Source: Kibdelosporangium banguiense
Lineage (GTDB): Bacteria; Actinomycetota; Actinomycetes; Mycobacteriales; Pseudonocardiaceae
Assembly (NCBI RefSeq): GCF_017876405.1
Contig: NZ_JAGINW010000001.1
Location: 12,351,203 to 12,415,202 of the forward strand
Reading direction: 5' to 3'
Length of the DNA: 64,000 nt
The notes beneath the pieces are model-generated. The model was not told where the DNA came from and did no database searches. It worked only from the letters and a program-made list of their open reading frames with translations. Position 1 is the stretch's first letter. Each line of letters opens with the position of its first letter. The position numbers and the translations under genes are program-made. This document shows, piece after piece, positions 16,495-25,299 of the stretch.

Positions 16495-17561
16495 CAGCGG
16501 ATGCTGTGGACCAGTTCGGCGACCCTGGTCAGCACGGCCGGATCGGTCTCCGGCAGGACGCCGTGCCCGAGGTTGAACACGTGGCCCGCAGCGGCCTTGC
16601 CCTCCGCGACGATCCGCCGGACCTCACGCTCCACGACGTCCCAGCCTGCGAACAGCACTGCCGGGTCCAGATTGCCCTGCACAACAGGCTTGGGCGCGGC
16701 GGGCGCGGCGGCCTCCAGGCGGCGCACGGCCTCGTCCAGGGGCAGCCGCCAGTCCACGCCGACCACGTCCGCGCCTGCCTCACGCATGGCGGGCAGCAAC
16801 TCGGCCGTGCCGACGCCGAAGTGGATTCGCGGCACGCCCGCATACGCCAGAGCCGCCAGGACGCGCTGGGAATGCGGGAAGACGTACTCGCGGTAGTCCT
16901 TCTCCGACAGCGCGCCGGCCCACGAGTCGAACAGCTGGATCGCATCGACCCCGGCGGAGACCTGCAGCTTGAGGAACTCGGTCGTGTAGTCGGCGATCCG
17001 GCCGAGCAGCGCGTGCCACGTCTCCGGGTCGGACTTCATCAACGCCTTGGTGCGCTCGTGGTTGCGGCTCGGGCCGCCCTCGATGAGGTAGGACGCCAGT
17101 GTGAACGGCGCACCGGCGAACCCGATCAACGCGACCTCACCGAGCTGGTCGATCAGCAGGCCGATGGCGTCCGCGACCGGCTTGAGCACGTCCAGGTCCA
17201 GCTCCGGCAGCGCCCGCACACCGGCCTGGTCGCGCACCGGCTGCGCGACGACCGGGCCCGTGCCCGGCACGATGTCCAGATCGATCCCGGCGGCCCGCAG
17301 CGGGACGACGATGTCGCTGAACAGGATCGCGGCGTCGACGTCGTGCCGCCGGACCGGCTGCAGGGTGATCTCGGCGATCATCTCCGCGTCGAAGCACGCC
17401 TGCATCATCGGCACGCCTTCGCGCAGCTTGCGGTACTCCGGCAACGACCGGCCCGCCTGCCGCATGAACCACACCGGGGTCCGCGCCGGGGTCTGCCCGC
17501 TCGCGGCAACCAGCAGGGGCGCGTTCACAAGGTCCCGGCGGACCGTCGATGTGGTCGTCAC
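16494..17561 (-). CDS. hemE: Uroporphyrinogen III decarboxylase
   Basis: Removes the four acetate carboxyls of uroporphyrinogen III to give coproporphyrinogen III. At 355 residues it has the standard length. The N-terminal signature TPVWFMRQAGRSLPEYR contains the substrate-binding Arg residues; FSDIVVPL and GFAGAPFTLASYLIEGG are further signatures. It heads the minus-strand haem run and diverges from the DUF3000 gene, with 168 bases between the starts. Confidence 0.97.
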   Translation of the reverse strand: MTTTSTVRRDLVNAPLLVAASGQTPARTPVWFMRQAGRSLPEYRKLREGVPMMQACFDAEMIAEITLQPVRRHDVDAAILFSDIVVPLRAAGIDLDIVPGTGPVVAQPVRDQAGVRALPELDLDVLKPVADAIGLLIDQLGEVALIGFAGAPFTLASYLIEGGPSRNHERTKALMKSDPETWHALLGRIADYTTEFLKLQVSAGVDAIQLFDSWAGALSEKDYREYVFPHSQRVLAALAYAGVPRIHFGVGTAELLPAMREAGADVVGVDWRLPLDEAVRRLEAAAPAAPKPVVQGNLDPAVLFAGWDVVEREVRRIVAEGKAAAGHVFNLGHGVLPETDPAVLTRVAELVHSIR

Positions 17562-17729
17562 GTCCCCATAGTTCCACGCGCCGTCACCTCAATGGCCGAG
17601 CAGGGCGCCCAGACTCGGCCGGATGATCATTCCGGGCCGATTCACCCACCGACCGTACGCAGCCGGATGCGAACTTGCTCGGCGCGCCGTCCCGACTCAC
17701 CGACTCGGGTGGTCCTACAGTTACCTGTC

Positions 17730-18287
17730 GTGACTGCGTCCAAGGCACCCGAAGCGCCCGAGGTCTTTCGCCAGGCCGTCGCGGGGCTGCGGTCGGTGCG
17801 GCCGCGTCCCGAAGTCCAGCTGGAGGAAGTCCGCCCACCGCAACGCCTGGCTCCCTGGGCCTTCGCGATCACCGCGGAGGTCAACGGCCCCGCCGAAGTC
17901 CTGGCCACCGGCAGGCTCGTGCTCCTGCACGACCCCGAAGGCCAGGAAGCCTGGGACGGAGTGCTGCGCGTGGTCGCCTACGTCCGGGCGGAACTCGACG
18001 CGGAACTGGCATCCGACCCGCTGCTGCCCGCCGTCGGCTGGTCCTGGCTGACCGACGCGCTGGAAGCGTCCGGCGCCAGGTTCGGAGCCCTGGGCGGCAC
18101 GGTCACCGAGACCTCATCCGCCCGCTTCGGCGACATAGCCGGCCCAGCCCGCACCGACGACCTGGAACTGCGAGCCTCCTGGACCCCCAGGACGGCGGAA
18201 CTCAAACCCCACGGCGAGGCCTTCTGCGACCTGCTCGCCAGCGTGGTCGGCCTACCCCCGGTGGGCGTCACCCTCTTCAAGGGCTAG
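17730..18287 (+). CDS. DUF3000 family protein
   Basis: A 185-residue soluble protein of a family confined to actinobacteria and nearly always placed between hemE and rnd (Rv2680 position). Typical stretches are FRQAVAGLRSVRPRPEV, FGALGGTVTETSSARFGD and the C-terminal LPPVGVTLFKG. GTG at 17730 begins the conserved region; the frame is open far upstream only as antisense to hemE. Function unknown. Its 3' end overlaps the DUF2332 gene on the opposite strand by 36 bases. Confidence 0.92.
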   Translation: MTASKAPEAPEVFRQAVAGLRSVRPRPEVQLEEVRPPQRLAPWAFAITAEVNGPAEVLATGRLVLLHDPEGQEAWDGVLRVVAYVRAELDAELASDPLLPAVGWSWLTDALEASGARFGALGGTVTETSSARFGDIAGPARTDDLELRASWTPRTAELKPHGEAFCDLLASVVGLPPVGVTLFKG

Positions 18288-19361
18288 CCACGCCAGCAAC
18301 CGCCCCCGCGACCAGCAACGGCCGACAGCCTCGGCTTTGAGGGCGGCCCCCTCGAAGACTGCTATGCCGATAATGCTGTGACCGGAGGCGTGGCGATCAC
18401 CAAACGTAGGTATCGCCGGCGCGACTCCGACCCCCTCCACAGACACCCAAGCCACCGCCCTGCCGACCGCCGCCTCATCCAGGCGATGCAGAAAGCGCAG
18501 GCGGTTCTCAAGAGAGAAGCTCGACAGCGCCCATGTCGTGGTGACGACAGGCAGGGCGTCTACGGGTATCCGGGCGAAGGCGTCGGGCAGCACCTCGATG
18601 GCGTCCCCTTGCAGTAGAAGCGGCGGGTTTGTCGCCGCCAGCGCAATCTCCGCCTCAAGCCTCGCAGCTCGCTCGGGTTCTTGGCAGGCGCGCAACCAGC
18701 GGGCCTCGTCCTCGTCAGTCACGTCAACCGGGTTGAGATCGATGCCAACCCGGGTGACAACCTTGGGCATCGCCTGCTCTGGGATGGGCCGGTCTCCCAC
18801 GACCGAAGCCTGCAGCTGCACGGGAGAGGTCGCGTCGCCCAGCGTTTGCCCGTTGCTGTAGGTGATCCCGACGCTGTCAACGTTGAGGTTGAACCCTGCC
18901 GAGCAGGCGATGTCGATCAACCCCACCGTTGTGGCGCCTGCTCGGCGGGCAGCCTCGGCAATGGCTGGGTACAGGACCGGTTGGCGTCCGGTCACGTTGG
19001 TTCGCAACTTCCGGCTTGTGGCGATGGCGGCTACGGCGTCAGTCATCCCCACGAGAGTGTCGATGGCCGCCTCGGCAGCAGCGCCAGCGTCCGCAGCGGC
19101 ATAGGCCTCGGCAAGCGCCGGGGCACGTCCGGCGAGGGCGAGGTCATGCAACGCGGCGAGGATTACCGCGGGGTTCCTCTTGCGCGCGGGCACCGTCTCG
19201 ATCGCGTGCAGCGCCTCTTCGGAGTTACTCACGGCTATCGTTACGCCCTCATACAGGGGCGATGTCTTGGCGGCGTCGACCTCGCCGAAGCGTCGGTACA
19301 CCTGCGCGAGTGTGCGAGCCCTGTCTACGGGCGCGGCGCTTCCTCCGGTCGGGCCTGGCAT
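18252..19361 (-). CDS. DUF2332 family protein
   Basis: A 369-residue protein of the actinobacterial DUF2332 family. Members contain a SAM-methyltransferase-like fold, seen here as TTVGLIDIACSAGFNLNVD, with RVGIDLNPVDVTDEDEARWL and a later VTTTWALSSF. No reaction is known. It is inserted, together with the dipeptidase gene, between DUF3000 and the response regulator/RNase D pair that normally adjoin, so it is accessory content. The C-terminal overlap with DUF3000 is convergent. Confidence 0.88.
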   Translation of the reverse strand: MPGPTGGSAAPVDRARTLAQVYRRFGEVDAAKTSPLYEGVTIAVSNSEEALHAIETVPARKRNPAVILAALHDLALAGRAPALAEAYAAADAGAAAEAAIDTLVGMTDAVAAIATSRKLRTNVTGRQPVLYPAIAEAARRAGATTVGLIDIACSAGFNLNVDSVGITYSNGQTLGDATSPVQLQASVVGDRPIPEQAMPKVVTRVGIDLNPVDVTDEDEARWLRACQEPERAARLEAEIALAATNPPLLLQGDAIEVLPDAFARIPVDALPVVTTTWALSSFSLENRLRFLHRLDEAAVGRAVAWVSVEGVGVAPAIPTFGDRHASGHSIIGIAVFEGAALKAEAVGRCWSRGRLLAWLALEEGDAHRG

Positions 19362-19530
19362 TTTGCCGATCCTGCCATGGGTCTGGCCGCGTCCCGGTTC
19401 TCGCTGCGAGTGCGGCGCCTACTCTGCCCGCCCAGCAGGCAAACCTCCCTGTGCAAGTACCGCCCTCACCTTCGATCACCCAGCCAGGTGATCCCGGTGC
19501 GAACGGCCCATTCACACCGGGATCACCCTT

Positions 19531-19597
19531 GAAAACCCCTGCTCAGACCCCATTCCCGACAGACTGGACCAGGGACGCCCCCCGGGATGGGTGGGGG
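19531..19597. repeat. Dispersed intergenic repeat, copy 1
   Basis: Aligned without gaps to 55662-55728. The first 12 bases (GAAAACCCCTGC) are identical and the last 37 bases (19561-19597) match at 35 positions, including CAGGGACGCCCCCCGGG; the 18 bases between differ at most positions. Both copies are intergenic and end in GGGTGGGGG. This copy sits between the DUF2332 and dipeptidase genes, just after the dipeptidase stop as read on its strand. Confidence 0.8.
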
Positions 19598-19603
19598 ACT
19601 GTC

Positions 19604-20770
19604 TTATGGGTGGGAGGGGGTGGAGGGGGCTTGGGTTGCGGCCTCCTCGGTAGCGCGGAGTACTCGCAGGATGTTGCGGCCGGCGAGTTTGGCGCAGTCG
19701 TCTTCGCTCCAGCCTCGGTCCAGTAGCTCGCCGATCAGGACTGGGTACTTCGAGACGTCCTCGAGGCCGATCGGCAGCGAGCCCACTCCGTCGTAGTCGC
19801 CGCCTAGACCAATGTGGTCTATTCCGGCTACCTCGCGGGCGTGCTCGAGGTGGGTGACGACTTCTTCGAGGGTCGCGGCGGGCTTGGGCGGGCCGATCCA
19901 GGTGTCGGCGAACTTCGAGCGCACTTCCAGGTCCCGATGGTCCAGGCCGGCTTCGTCCATGGCTTTCTGAAGCGCTTCATCCCAGTCGGACAATGCAGGG
20001 GATACAAATCTCGGGACGAATGTGATCATGCACACGCCGCCGTTGGCCGCCAATGCCGCGAGCACGTCGTCGGGGACGTTGCGTGGGTGGTCGTTCACCG
20101 CCCGGCAGGACGAGTGGGTGAAAACCACCGGCGCACTTGACACCGCCAGGGCGTCCCGCATCGTCGACGGCGCCACGTGCGAGAGGTCCACCATCATCCC
20201 GATCCGGTTCATCTCCTGAACCACGTCTCGCCCGAAATCCGTCAGTCCGTCGTGTTCGGGGGTGTCCGTGGCGGAGTCGGCCCACGGGGTGTTCAGGTTG
20301 TGGGTGAGGGTCATGTAGCGGACGCCCAGGCGCCTCAGGGCTCGCAGCACGCCCAGTGATCCGGCGATCGAGTGACCGCCTTCGGCACCCAGCATCGAGG
20401 CGATCTTGCCTGCTCGGAAGGCATCTTCGGCTTCGTCGGCGGTGGTCGCCAACGCCAGATCCGCGGGGTACCGTTCCACCAACTGGTAGACCACTTCGAT
20501 CTGTTCCAGGACCGCGGTGACCGCCGAATGACCTTCGAACTGGCAGGGCACGTACACCGACCAGAACTGCAAGCCGACCCCGCCCTGGCGCAACCTGGGC
20601 AGGTCGGTATGCAACCCCGGTTGCGCAATCGTCAGGTCGGTCGAGGCGACCGCGGCCGCCGGATCCGGCCCCGCAATCGATCGCAGCGCCCACGGCAGGT
20701 CGTTGTGACCGTCAGCCAATTGGGTCGCTTGCAGAAGCGCCACCGCACGGTCGAATCCTGCGGACTTCAT
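19604..20770 (-). CDS. Membrane dipeptidase (peptidase M19)
   Basis: A 388-residue zinc dipeptidase related to renal dipeptidase. Metal-binding features include the DGHNDLP motif near the N-terminus, the bridging Glu in MLGAEGGHSIAG, His residues in MMVDLSHVAPSTM and VVFTHSSCRAVNDHPRN, and Asp in GLGGDYDGVGS. No signal peptide is seen, so it is probably cytoplasmic. ATG at 20770 has GAGG 9 bases upstream; an in-frame start five codons earlier is possible. Natural substrates (dipeptides, possibly D-amino acid containing) are unknown. Confidence 0.93.
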   Translation of the reverse strand: MKSAGFDRAVALLQATQLADGHNDLPWALRSIAGPDPAAAVASTDLTIAQPGLHTDLPRLRQGGVGLQFWSVYVPCQFEGHSAVTAVLEQIEVVYQLVERYPADLALATTADEAEDAFRAGKIASMLGAEGGHSIAGSLGVLRALRRLGVRYMTLTHNLNTPWADSATDTPEHDGLTDFGRDVVQEMNRIGMMVDLSHVAPSTMRDALAVSSAPVVFTHSSCRAVNDHPRNVPDDVLAALAANGGVCMITFVPRFVSPALSDWDEALQKAMDEAGLDHRDLEVRSKFADTWIGPPKPAATLEEVVTHLEHAREVAGIDHIGLGGDYDGVGSLPIGLEDVSKYPVLIGELLDRGWSEDDCAKLAGRNILRVLRATEEAATQAPSTPSHP

Positions 20771-21026
20771 TACCCATGACCTCACTTCATCGTGTTAGCA
20801 CCCGGCACCGTTACGTCACTATTTGCGGAGTCACCTGATCGTGTGACAAGAGGTCCAGAAAGTCACAACCCGATCGGATACATACCCGATTGATCGTCCC
20901 GTTGACCCGCTTGGGCGGCTAGGCTGCCCTCGTCGACACCACTTTCGGTCCATCAGCGGCGCGGCTGATTGGCGGAAAGTCCCGGTGCCGGTCGGGGGGC
21001 ACGACCGACTCCAGGGAGGTAGTGAC

Positions 21027-21743
21027 GTGGCTGCCGTCGGCTTAGGTCAGGCCGTTCGAACCACGCCAGCCGGCGCGTTGCCGGCGAACATGGTCCCGCA
21101 CCCGCGGGAAGAGTTGTTCTCGGTGTTGGTGGTCGATGACCATCCGCTTTTGAGGGAGGCGATAGCTGCCCGGTTGACCCAGATGGGCGCGGGCACGGTG
21201 CATGAGGCCGCTTCGGTGGCCGAGGCGAGGGCGCGGGCGCTGGCCACTGGGCCATGCGATCTGGCGATCCTCGACCTTGGGCTGCCTGACGGCTCGGGCA
21301 TCGAGTTGGTTACGGAACTCCGTAGCCACGGGTGGCCCAGGATCGTGGTGCTGGCGTCGTCCGACGACCCGTACGCCGTGCGTTCGGCCTTCCAGGCAGG
21401 GGCTCAGGCCTACCTGCTGAAGTCCGCATCGCCGGTGGTGGTGACCGACGGAGTGCGGCGGGTACTCGAGGGCGGCGTCTACGCCGACCCGAGTGTCGCC
21501 CCCGTGCTCGCGACGGGCACCCGGGTTCCGGGGACCGACAACACGCCCCGCGAGCTGTCCGCCCGCGAGGTAGAGGTGCTACAGCTGGTCGCCGATGGCC
21601 AGAGCAACAAGGAAATCGGCGAGGCACTGAACCTGTCCGCACTCACTGTCAAGAGCCACCTGTCGCGTATCGGCAGGAAGCTCGGAACCGGTGACCGGGC
21701 TCAGATGGTTGCGCTGGCCATGCGTGCCGGCGTGATCCGCTGA
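21027..21743 (+). CDS. Orphan NarL/LuxR-family response regulator
   Basis: A 238-residue response regulator. The receiver domain has the acidic pair in VLVVDDHPLL, the phosphoacceptor Asp in LAILDLGLPDGSG and Lys in AYLLKSAS; the C-terminal LuxR helix-turn-helix is LSAREVEVLQLVADGQSNKE with VKSHLSRIGRKL. GTG at 21027 has GGGAGG 7 bases upstream and is preferred over GTG at 20985. No kinase gene adjoins. A regulator at this spot before RNase D is, as I recall, conserved in Streptomyces too. Confidence 0.92.
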   Translation: MAAVGLGQAVRTTPAGALPANMVPHPREELFSVLVVDDHPLLREAIAARLTQMGAGTVHEAASVAEARARALATGPCDLAILDLGLPDGSGIELVTELRSHGWPRIVVLASSDDPYAVRSAFQAGAQAYLLKSASPVVVTDGVRRVLEGGVYADPSVAPVLATGTRVPGTDNTPRELSAREVEVLQLVADGQSNKEIGEALNLSALTVKSHLSRIGRKLGTGDRAQMVALAMRAGVIR

Positions 21744-21802
21744 AACGCTGTTCGCCCGAAAACGTGCGATCGGCGGGTGGCCGTGACGTAGGGTCTCCCG
21801 CC

Positions 21803-23044
21803 GTGAGCACACCCGGATCTCCCGACAACGACCAGCCGGAATCCATTCCACTGGTCGAACCAGCGGGTGGCACGCCACCTGTGGTGACTCAGCCGGCAGA
21901 GCTGCGGCGCGCGGCCGCAGCTCTGGCGGCGGGTCATGGGCCGGTCGCGGTCGACACCGAACGCGCGTCCGGATACCGGTACTCACAACGGGCCTACCTG
22001 GTTCAGCTGCGCCGTGCGGGCGCGGGCACAGTGCTGGTGGACCCCGTCGCGTTGAACGACGAGGTCGACCCGCTCATCGAGGCGTTGGCCGGCACAGAGT
22101 GGGTGCTGCACGCGGCATCCCAGGATCTGCCGTGCCTCGCCGAACTCGGCATGCGCCCGAGCAAGCTGTTCGACACCGAGCTTGCCGGTCGGCTGGCCGG
22201 TTTCGACCGGGTCGCGCTCGGCACGCTCGTCGAGCGAGTACTCGGCTATCGGCTGGAGAAGGGCCACGGCGCCGCCGACTGGTCCCGTCGGCCGTTGCCA
22301 CGCGAGTGGCTGAACTACGCGGCGCTGGACGTGGAGCTCCTCGTGGAGCTGCGCGACGCCCTGGAGACCGAGCTGGCCGAGCAGGGCAAGCTCGACTGGG
22401 CACTGCAGGAGTTCGACGCCCTCAGGGACGCTCCGACGCCCGAGCCACGTAAAGAGCCCTGGCGCCGTACTTCAGGTATCCACAGGGCCCGTGGGGCCCG
22501 TGCATTGGCCTTCGTACGCGCTTTGTGGGAAGTCCGGGACTCCATCGCCCGTGAGCGTGACGTCGCTCCCGGGCGTGTGCTGCCCGACAGCGCGATCGTG
22601 GACGCCGCCGTGGCGGCACCGATCGACGAAGCCGGGCTCGTGAAGCTTCCCGTTTTCCGTGGGCGCGCTCAGCGGCGCCTGGCGGGCACGTGGGCGCGGG
22701 CGTTGAAGACCGCCGCCCAGCTGCCCCGCAACGAACTGCCGGACCCCTCGCCGCAGCAGGACGGTCCTCCCCCGCCCAACCGGTGGGCTGACAAGGACCC
22801 CGCAGCCGCGGCCCGGCTCTCGGCGGCCCGTGCGAGCCTGTCGGCGTTGGCCGAGTCGTTGCGGCTGCCGGTGGAGAACATGGTCCAGCCGGATCTGATC
22901 CGCCGGATCTGCTGGAATCCCCCGGCGGACATCGACGTCGACGGCACGTCGGCGGCGTTGCGGGCCGGCAGTGCCCGGGAGTGGCAGGTCGGCCTGGTCG
23001 CCGAACTGCTGAGCAAGGCCTTGCACGCGACGCCGTCGGAGTGA
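21803..23044 (+). CDS. rnd: Ribonuclease D-type 3'-5' exonuclease with HRDC domain
   Basis: A 413-residue exonuclease for stable RNA 3' ends. The DEDD catalytic motifs are visible: VAVDTERASGYRYS, LHAASQDLPCLAELG, and NYAALDVELLVELRDAL. A HRDC nucleic-acid-binding domain follows (residues ~225-300, RALAFVRALWEVRDSIARER), and the C-terminal third is Ala/Pro-rich and helical. GTG at 21803 fits the family start. Equivalent to Rv2681 in the conserved order. Confidence 0.93.
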   Translation: MSTPGSPDNDQPESIPLVEPAGGTPPVVTQPAELRRAAAALAAGHGPVAVDTERASGYRYSQRAYLVQLRRAGAGTVLVDPVALNDEVDPLIEALAGTEWVLHAASQDLPCLAELGMRPSKLFDTELAGRLAGFDRVALGTLVERVLGYRLEKGHGAADWSRRPLPREWLNYAALDVELLVELRDALETELAEQGKLDWALQEFDALRDAPTPEPRKEPWRRTSGIHRARGARALAFVRALWEVRDSIARERDVAPGRVLPDSAIVDAAVAAPIDEAGLVKLPVFRGRAQRRLAGTWARALKTAAQLPRNELPDPSPQQDGPPPPNRWADKDPAAAARLSAARASLSALAESLRLPVENMVQPDLIRRICWNPPADIDVDGTSAALRAGSAREWQVGLVAELLSKALHATPSE

Positions 23045-23086
23045 CCACCCGCAGCTGCTGGTGGTCACCGAGCAGAACAGGTCCCT

Positions 23087-23506
23087 TTAGGACAACCGAT
23101 GGCGGGTCAGGCGGAAGCAGAACCAGGTGAGCAGGCCGGACAGCACAAGGAACATGCCCAGCTCGAGCCACTGCAAAGGCCAGAACCGGTCACCCGGCTG
23201 ATAGGTCAGGCGCTGCTTGTATCCCAGGCTGTCGAGCTTCGCCAGACAGCTCCTGATCACCCGGAAGTCGGGCACGGTCGCCGAGTCGCGGGACGCCTTG
23301 GGCATACAGTCGACGATCGCGGCGGGCAACGACGTGATCACGTTGCCCGCCGGGTCGACGGTCTCGTTGCCCAGCCGCCACACACCTTTCGGGTCGACGA
23401 CACCGATCCGTTCCACCTGACCGGAGATGTCCAGCGTGCAGCCGGCCAAGGCCCACTTGCGCTTGTACTTCTTGCCCAGTGACTGGGCTCGCAGGATCGC
23501 AGTCAC
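23087..23506 (-). pseudogene. In-frame fusion remnant: ABC ATPase start joined to ABC permease end
   Basis: A 139-codon frame. Residues 1-27 (MTAILRAQSLGKKYKRKWAL, then AGCTLDI) read like the start of an ABC transporter ATPase just before where its Walker A would be. Residues ~28-139 (SGQVERIGVVDPKGVWRLG ... IVDCMPKAS ... LTYQPGDRFWPLQW) read like the C-terminal end of the permease of the same GntR-ABC operon type, including the last transmembrane helix. The intervening ATPase and most of the permease are absent. It is coupled to gntR by a four-base overlap, so the operon has apparently lost about 1.5-2 kb. Assignment rests on recalled family patterns. Confidence 0.7.
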
Positions 23507-23895
23507 GCTATTTCCTCTCCTGCGGCGTTACGAAAGGTGGTCGTGAACAACGCCTCGATGCTCTCCTCGTCCAGACCGGCCATGCGGGCCTTGGTCAACC
23601 AGCGCCGCAGGTCCTGACGCAACGGGCCGAGGGTCGTGTGGGAGACGCCGTTGAGCGTCGCCGTCACGAACGTGCCGACACCGGGGCGGGCGGCCACGAG
23701 CCCGTCGTGTTCGAGCTCCCGGTAGGCCTTGAGCACGGTGTTCGGGTTGATCGCCAGCTGCGCGACCACGTCCTTGACCTTCGGCAGCTGGTCCCCCTCC
23801 TGCAGCAGCCCCAGCCGCAGGGCGTGCCGGACCTGTTGGACCAGCTGTTGGTAGGGCGACAGGCCGGACCTGCCGTCCAGATGGAACTCGATCAC
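23503..23895 (-). CDS. GntR family regulator, YtrA subfamily
   Basis: A 130-residue regulator with an N-terminal winged helix (YQQLVQQVRHALRLGLLQEG, INPNTVLKAYRELEHDGLV, RPGVGTFV) and a short C-terminal helical extension, as in YtrA-type regulators that control ABC transporter genes downstream. GTG at 23895 is chosen: GGAGG lies 5 bases before it and family members start with a similar IEFHLD. ATG at 23907 would place that ribosome site inside the gene. The transporter it should regulate is reduced to a fusion remnant. Confidence 0.9.
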   Translation of the reverse strand: MIEFHLDGRSGLSPYQQLVQQVRHALRLGLLQEGDQLPKVKDVVAQLAINPNTVLKAYRELEHDGLVAARPGVGTFVTATLNGVSHTTLGPLRQDLRRWLTKARMAGLDEESIEALFTTTFRNAAGEEIA

Positions 23896-23907
23896 GACTT
23901 CCTCCAT

Positions 23908-23945
23908 TTATCTATCTAACTAGCACTATAGGTAAATAGAGTCAT
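23908..23945 (-). promoter_or_regulatory. AT-rich promoter/operator of the GntR gene
   Basis: This stretch is strikingly AT-rich for the window. It contains the imperfect dyad CTATCTAACTAGCACTATAG and repeated TATCTA/AAATAG units immediately upstream of the gntR ribosome site. YtrA-type regulators normally bind dyads here to repress themselves. Direct binding is inferred only. Confidence 0.45.
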
Positions 23946-24069
23946 AGCGGCAACGAGGTGATGCACACGACAGGGGGACCGCGGTAGTTACCCGCCAGTA
24001 ACTTCGGCTAGAGTTGGGTCACGGCCGCCCTACCGGCGGGTAACCCAGAGACACGAGGGAGGACTTGCC

Positions 24070-25299
24070 GTGGCCGCACCAGCACCCACCAGTGCTGCGC
24101 GCGCCCTTCGCAACGTGGTCTTCGTCGACGGTGTGCGTACGCCGTTCGGCAAGGCAGGCAAGAAGGGCATCTATGCCGAGACCCGGGCCGACGACCTGAT
24201 CGTCAAGGTCATCCGCGAACTGCTGCGCAGGCACCCAGAACTTCCCCCGGAGCGCGTCGACGAGGTCGCGATCGCCGCGACCACCCAGATCGGCGACCAG
24301 GGCCTGACCATCGGCCGCACCGCCGCACTGCTGGCCGGCCTGCCGAAGTCCGTGCCCGGCTATGCCATCGACCGGATGTGCGCGGGCGCGATGACCGCCG
24401 TGACCACCACTGCCAGCGGAATCGCGTTCGGCGCGTACGACGTGGCGATCGCGGGCGGTGTCGAGCACATGGGCCGTCACCCGATGGGTGAAGGCGTCGA
24501 CCCGAACCCGCGGTTCCTGTCCGACAAGATCGTCGACCCGTCGGCGCTCGTCATGGGCCAGACCGCCGAGAACCTGCACGACCGGTTCCCGCACCTGGCC
24601 AAGGAGCGTGCGGACGCGTTCGCCGCTGCCTCGCAGGAGAAGTACGCCGACGCCGTGAAGGCCGGCAAGATCGGGCCGGAGTTCGTGCCAGTCGCGACCC
24701 GTTCCGCCGAGCTCGGCTGGGGTCTGGCCACAGAGGACGAGCCGCCACGCCCCGGTACGACCGTGGAAGCGTTGGGACAGTTGAAGACCCCGTTCCGGCC
24801 GCACGGCCGGGTCACCGCGGGTAACGCGGCCGGTCTGAACGACGGCGCCACCGGTGCTCTGCTCGCCGACGAGGAGACCGCGCGTGAGCTCGGCCTGCCG
24901 ATCGGCATGCGCCTGGTCGGCTATGCCTTCGCAGGCGTCGAGCCCGAGGTGATGGGCGTCGGACCCGTTCCGGCGACCGAGAAGGCGTTGAAGCGGGCCG
25001 GGCTGTCCATTGAGGACATCGGCCTGTTCGAGATCAACGAGGCGTTCGCCGTGCAGGTGCTGGCGTTCCTCGACCACTTCGGCATCGCCGACGACGACCC
25101 GCGCGTCAACAAGTGGGGCGGCGCGATCGCGACCGGTCACCCACTGGCCTCCTCGGGCGTGCGGCTGATGACCCAGCTGTCGCACCAGTTCGCCGAGCAC
25201 CCCGAGGTGCGCTACGGCATCACCACGATGTGCATCGGGATCGGCATGGGCGGCACCGTGATTTGGGAGAACCCGAACTGGAACGGGGGCGACAAGTGA
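24070..25299 (+). CDS. fadA: Acetyl-CoA acyltransferase (thiolase)
   Basis: A 409-residue thiolase for the last step of fatty-acid beta-oxidation. The acylated cysteine is in DRMCAGAMTAV; the C-terminal catalytic motifs are INEAFAVQ, GGAIATGHPLASSG and the second cysteine in CIGIGMGG. GTG at 24070 is preceded by GGGAGG. It overlaps the hydratase/dehydrogenase gene by four bases (GTGA), forming a two-gene operon for the trifunctional complex. Confidence 0.95.
   Translation: MAAPAPTSAARALRNVVFVDGVRTPFGKAGKKGIYAETRADDLIVKVIRELLRRHPELPPERVDEVAIAATTQIGDQGLTIGRTAALLAGLPKSVPGYAIDRMCAGAMTAVTTTASGIAFGAYDVAIAGGVEHMGRHPMGEGVDPNPRFLSDKIVDPSALVMGQTAENLHDRFPHLAKERADAFAAASQEKYADAVKAGKIGPEFVPVATRSAELGWGLATEDEPPRPGTTVEALGQLKTPFRPHGRVTAGNAAGLNDGATGALLADEETARELGLPIGMRLVGYAFAGVEPEVMGVGPVPATEKALKRAGLSIEDIGLFEINEAFAVQVLAFLDHFGIADDDPRVNKWGGAIATGHPLASSGVRLMTQLSHQFAEHPEVRYGITTMCIGIGMGGTVIWENPNWNGGDK

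Noticed and set aside
20985..21026. Upstream GTG as start of the orphan response regulator
   Set aside because: The GTG at 21027 has a strong GGGAGG with good spacing, and the extra 14 residues contain no conserved sequence.
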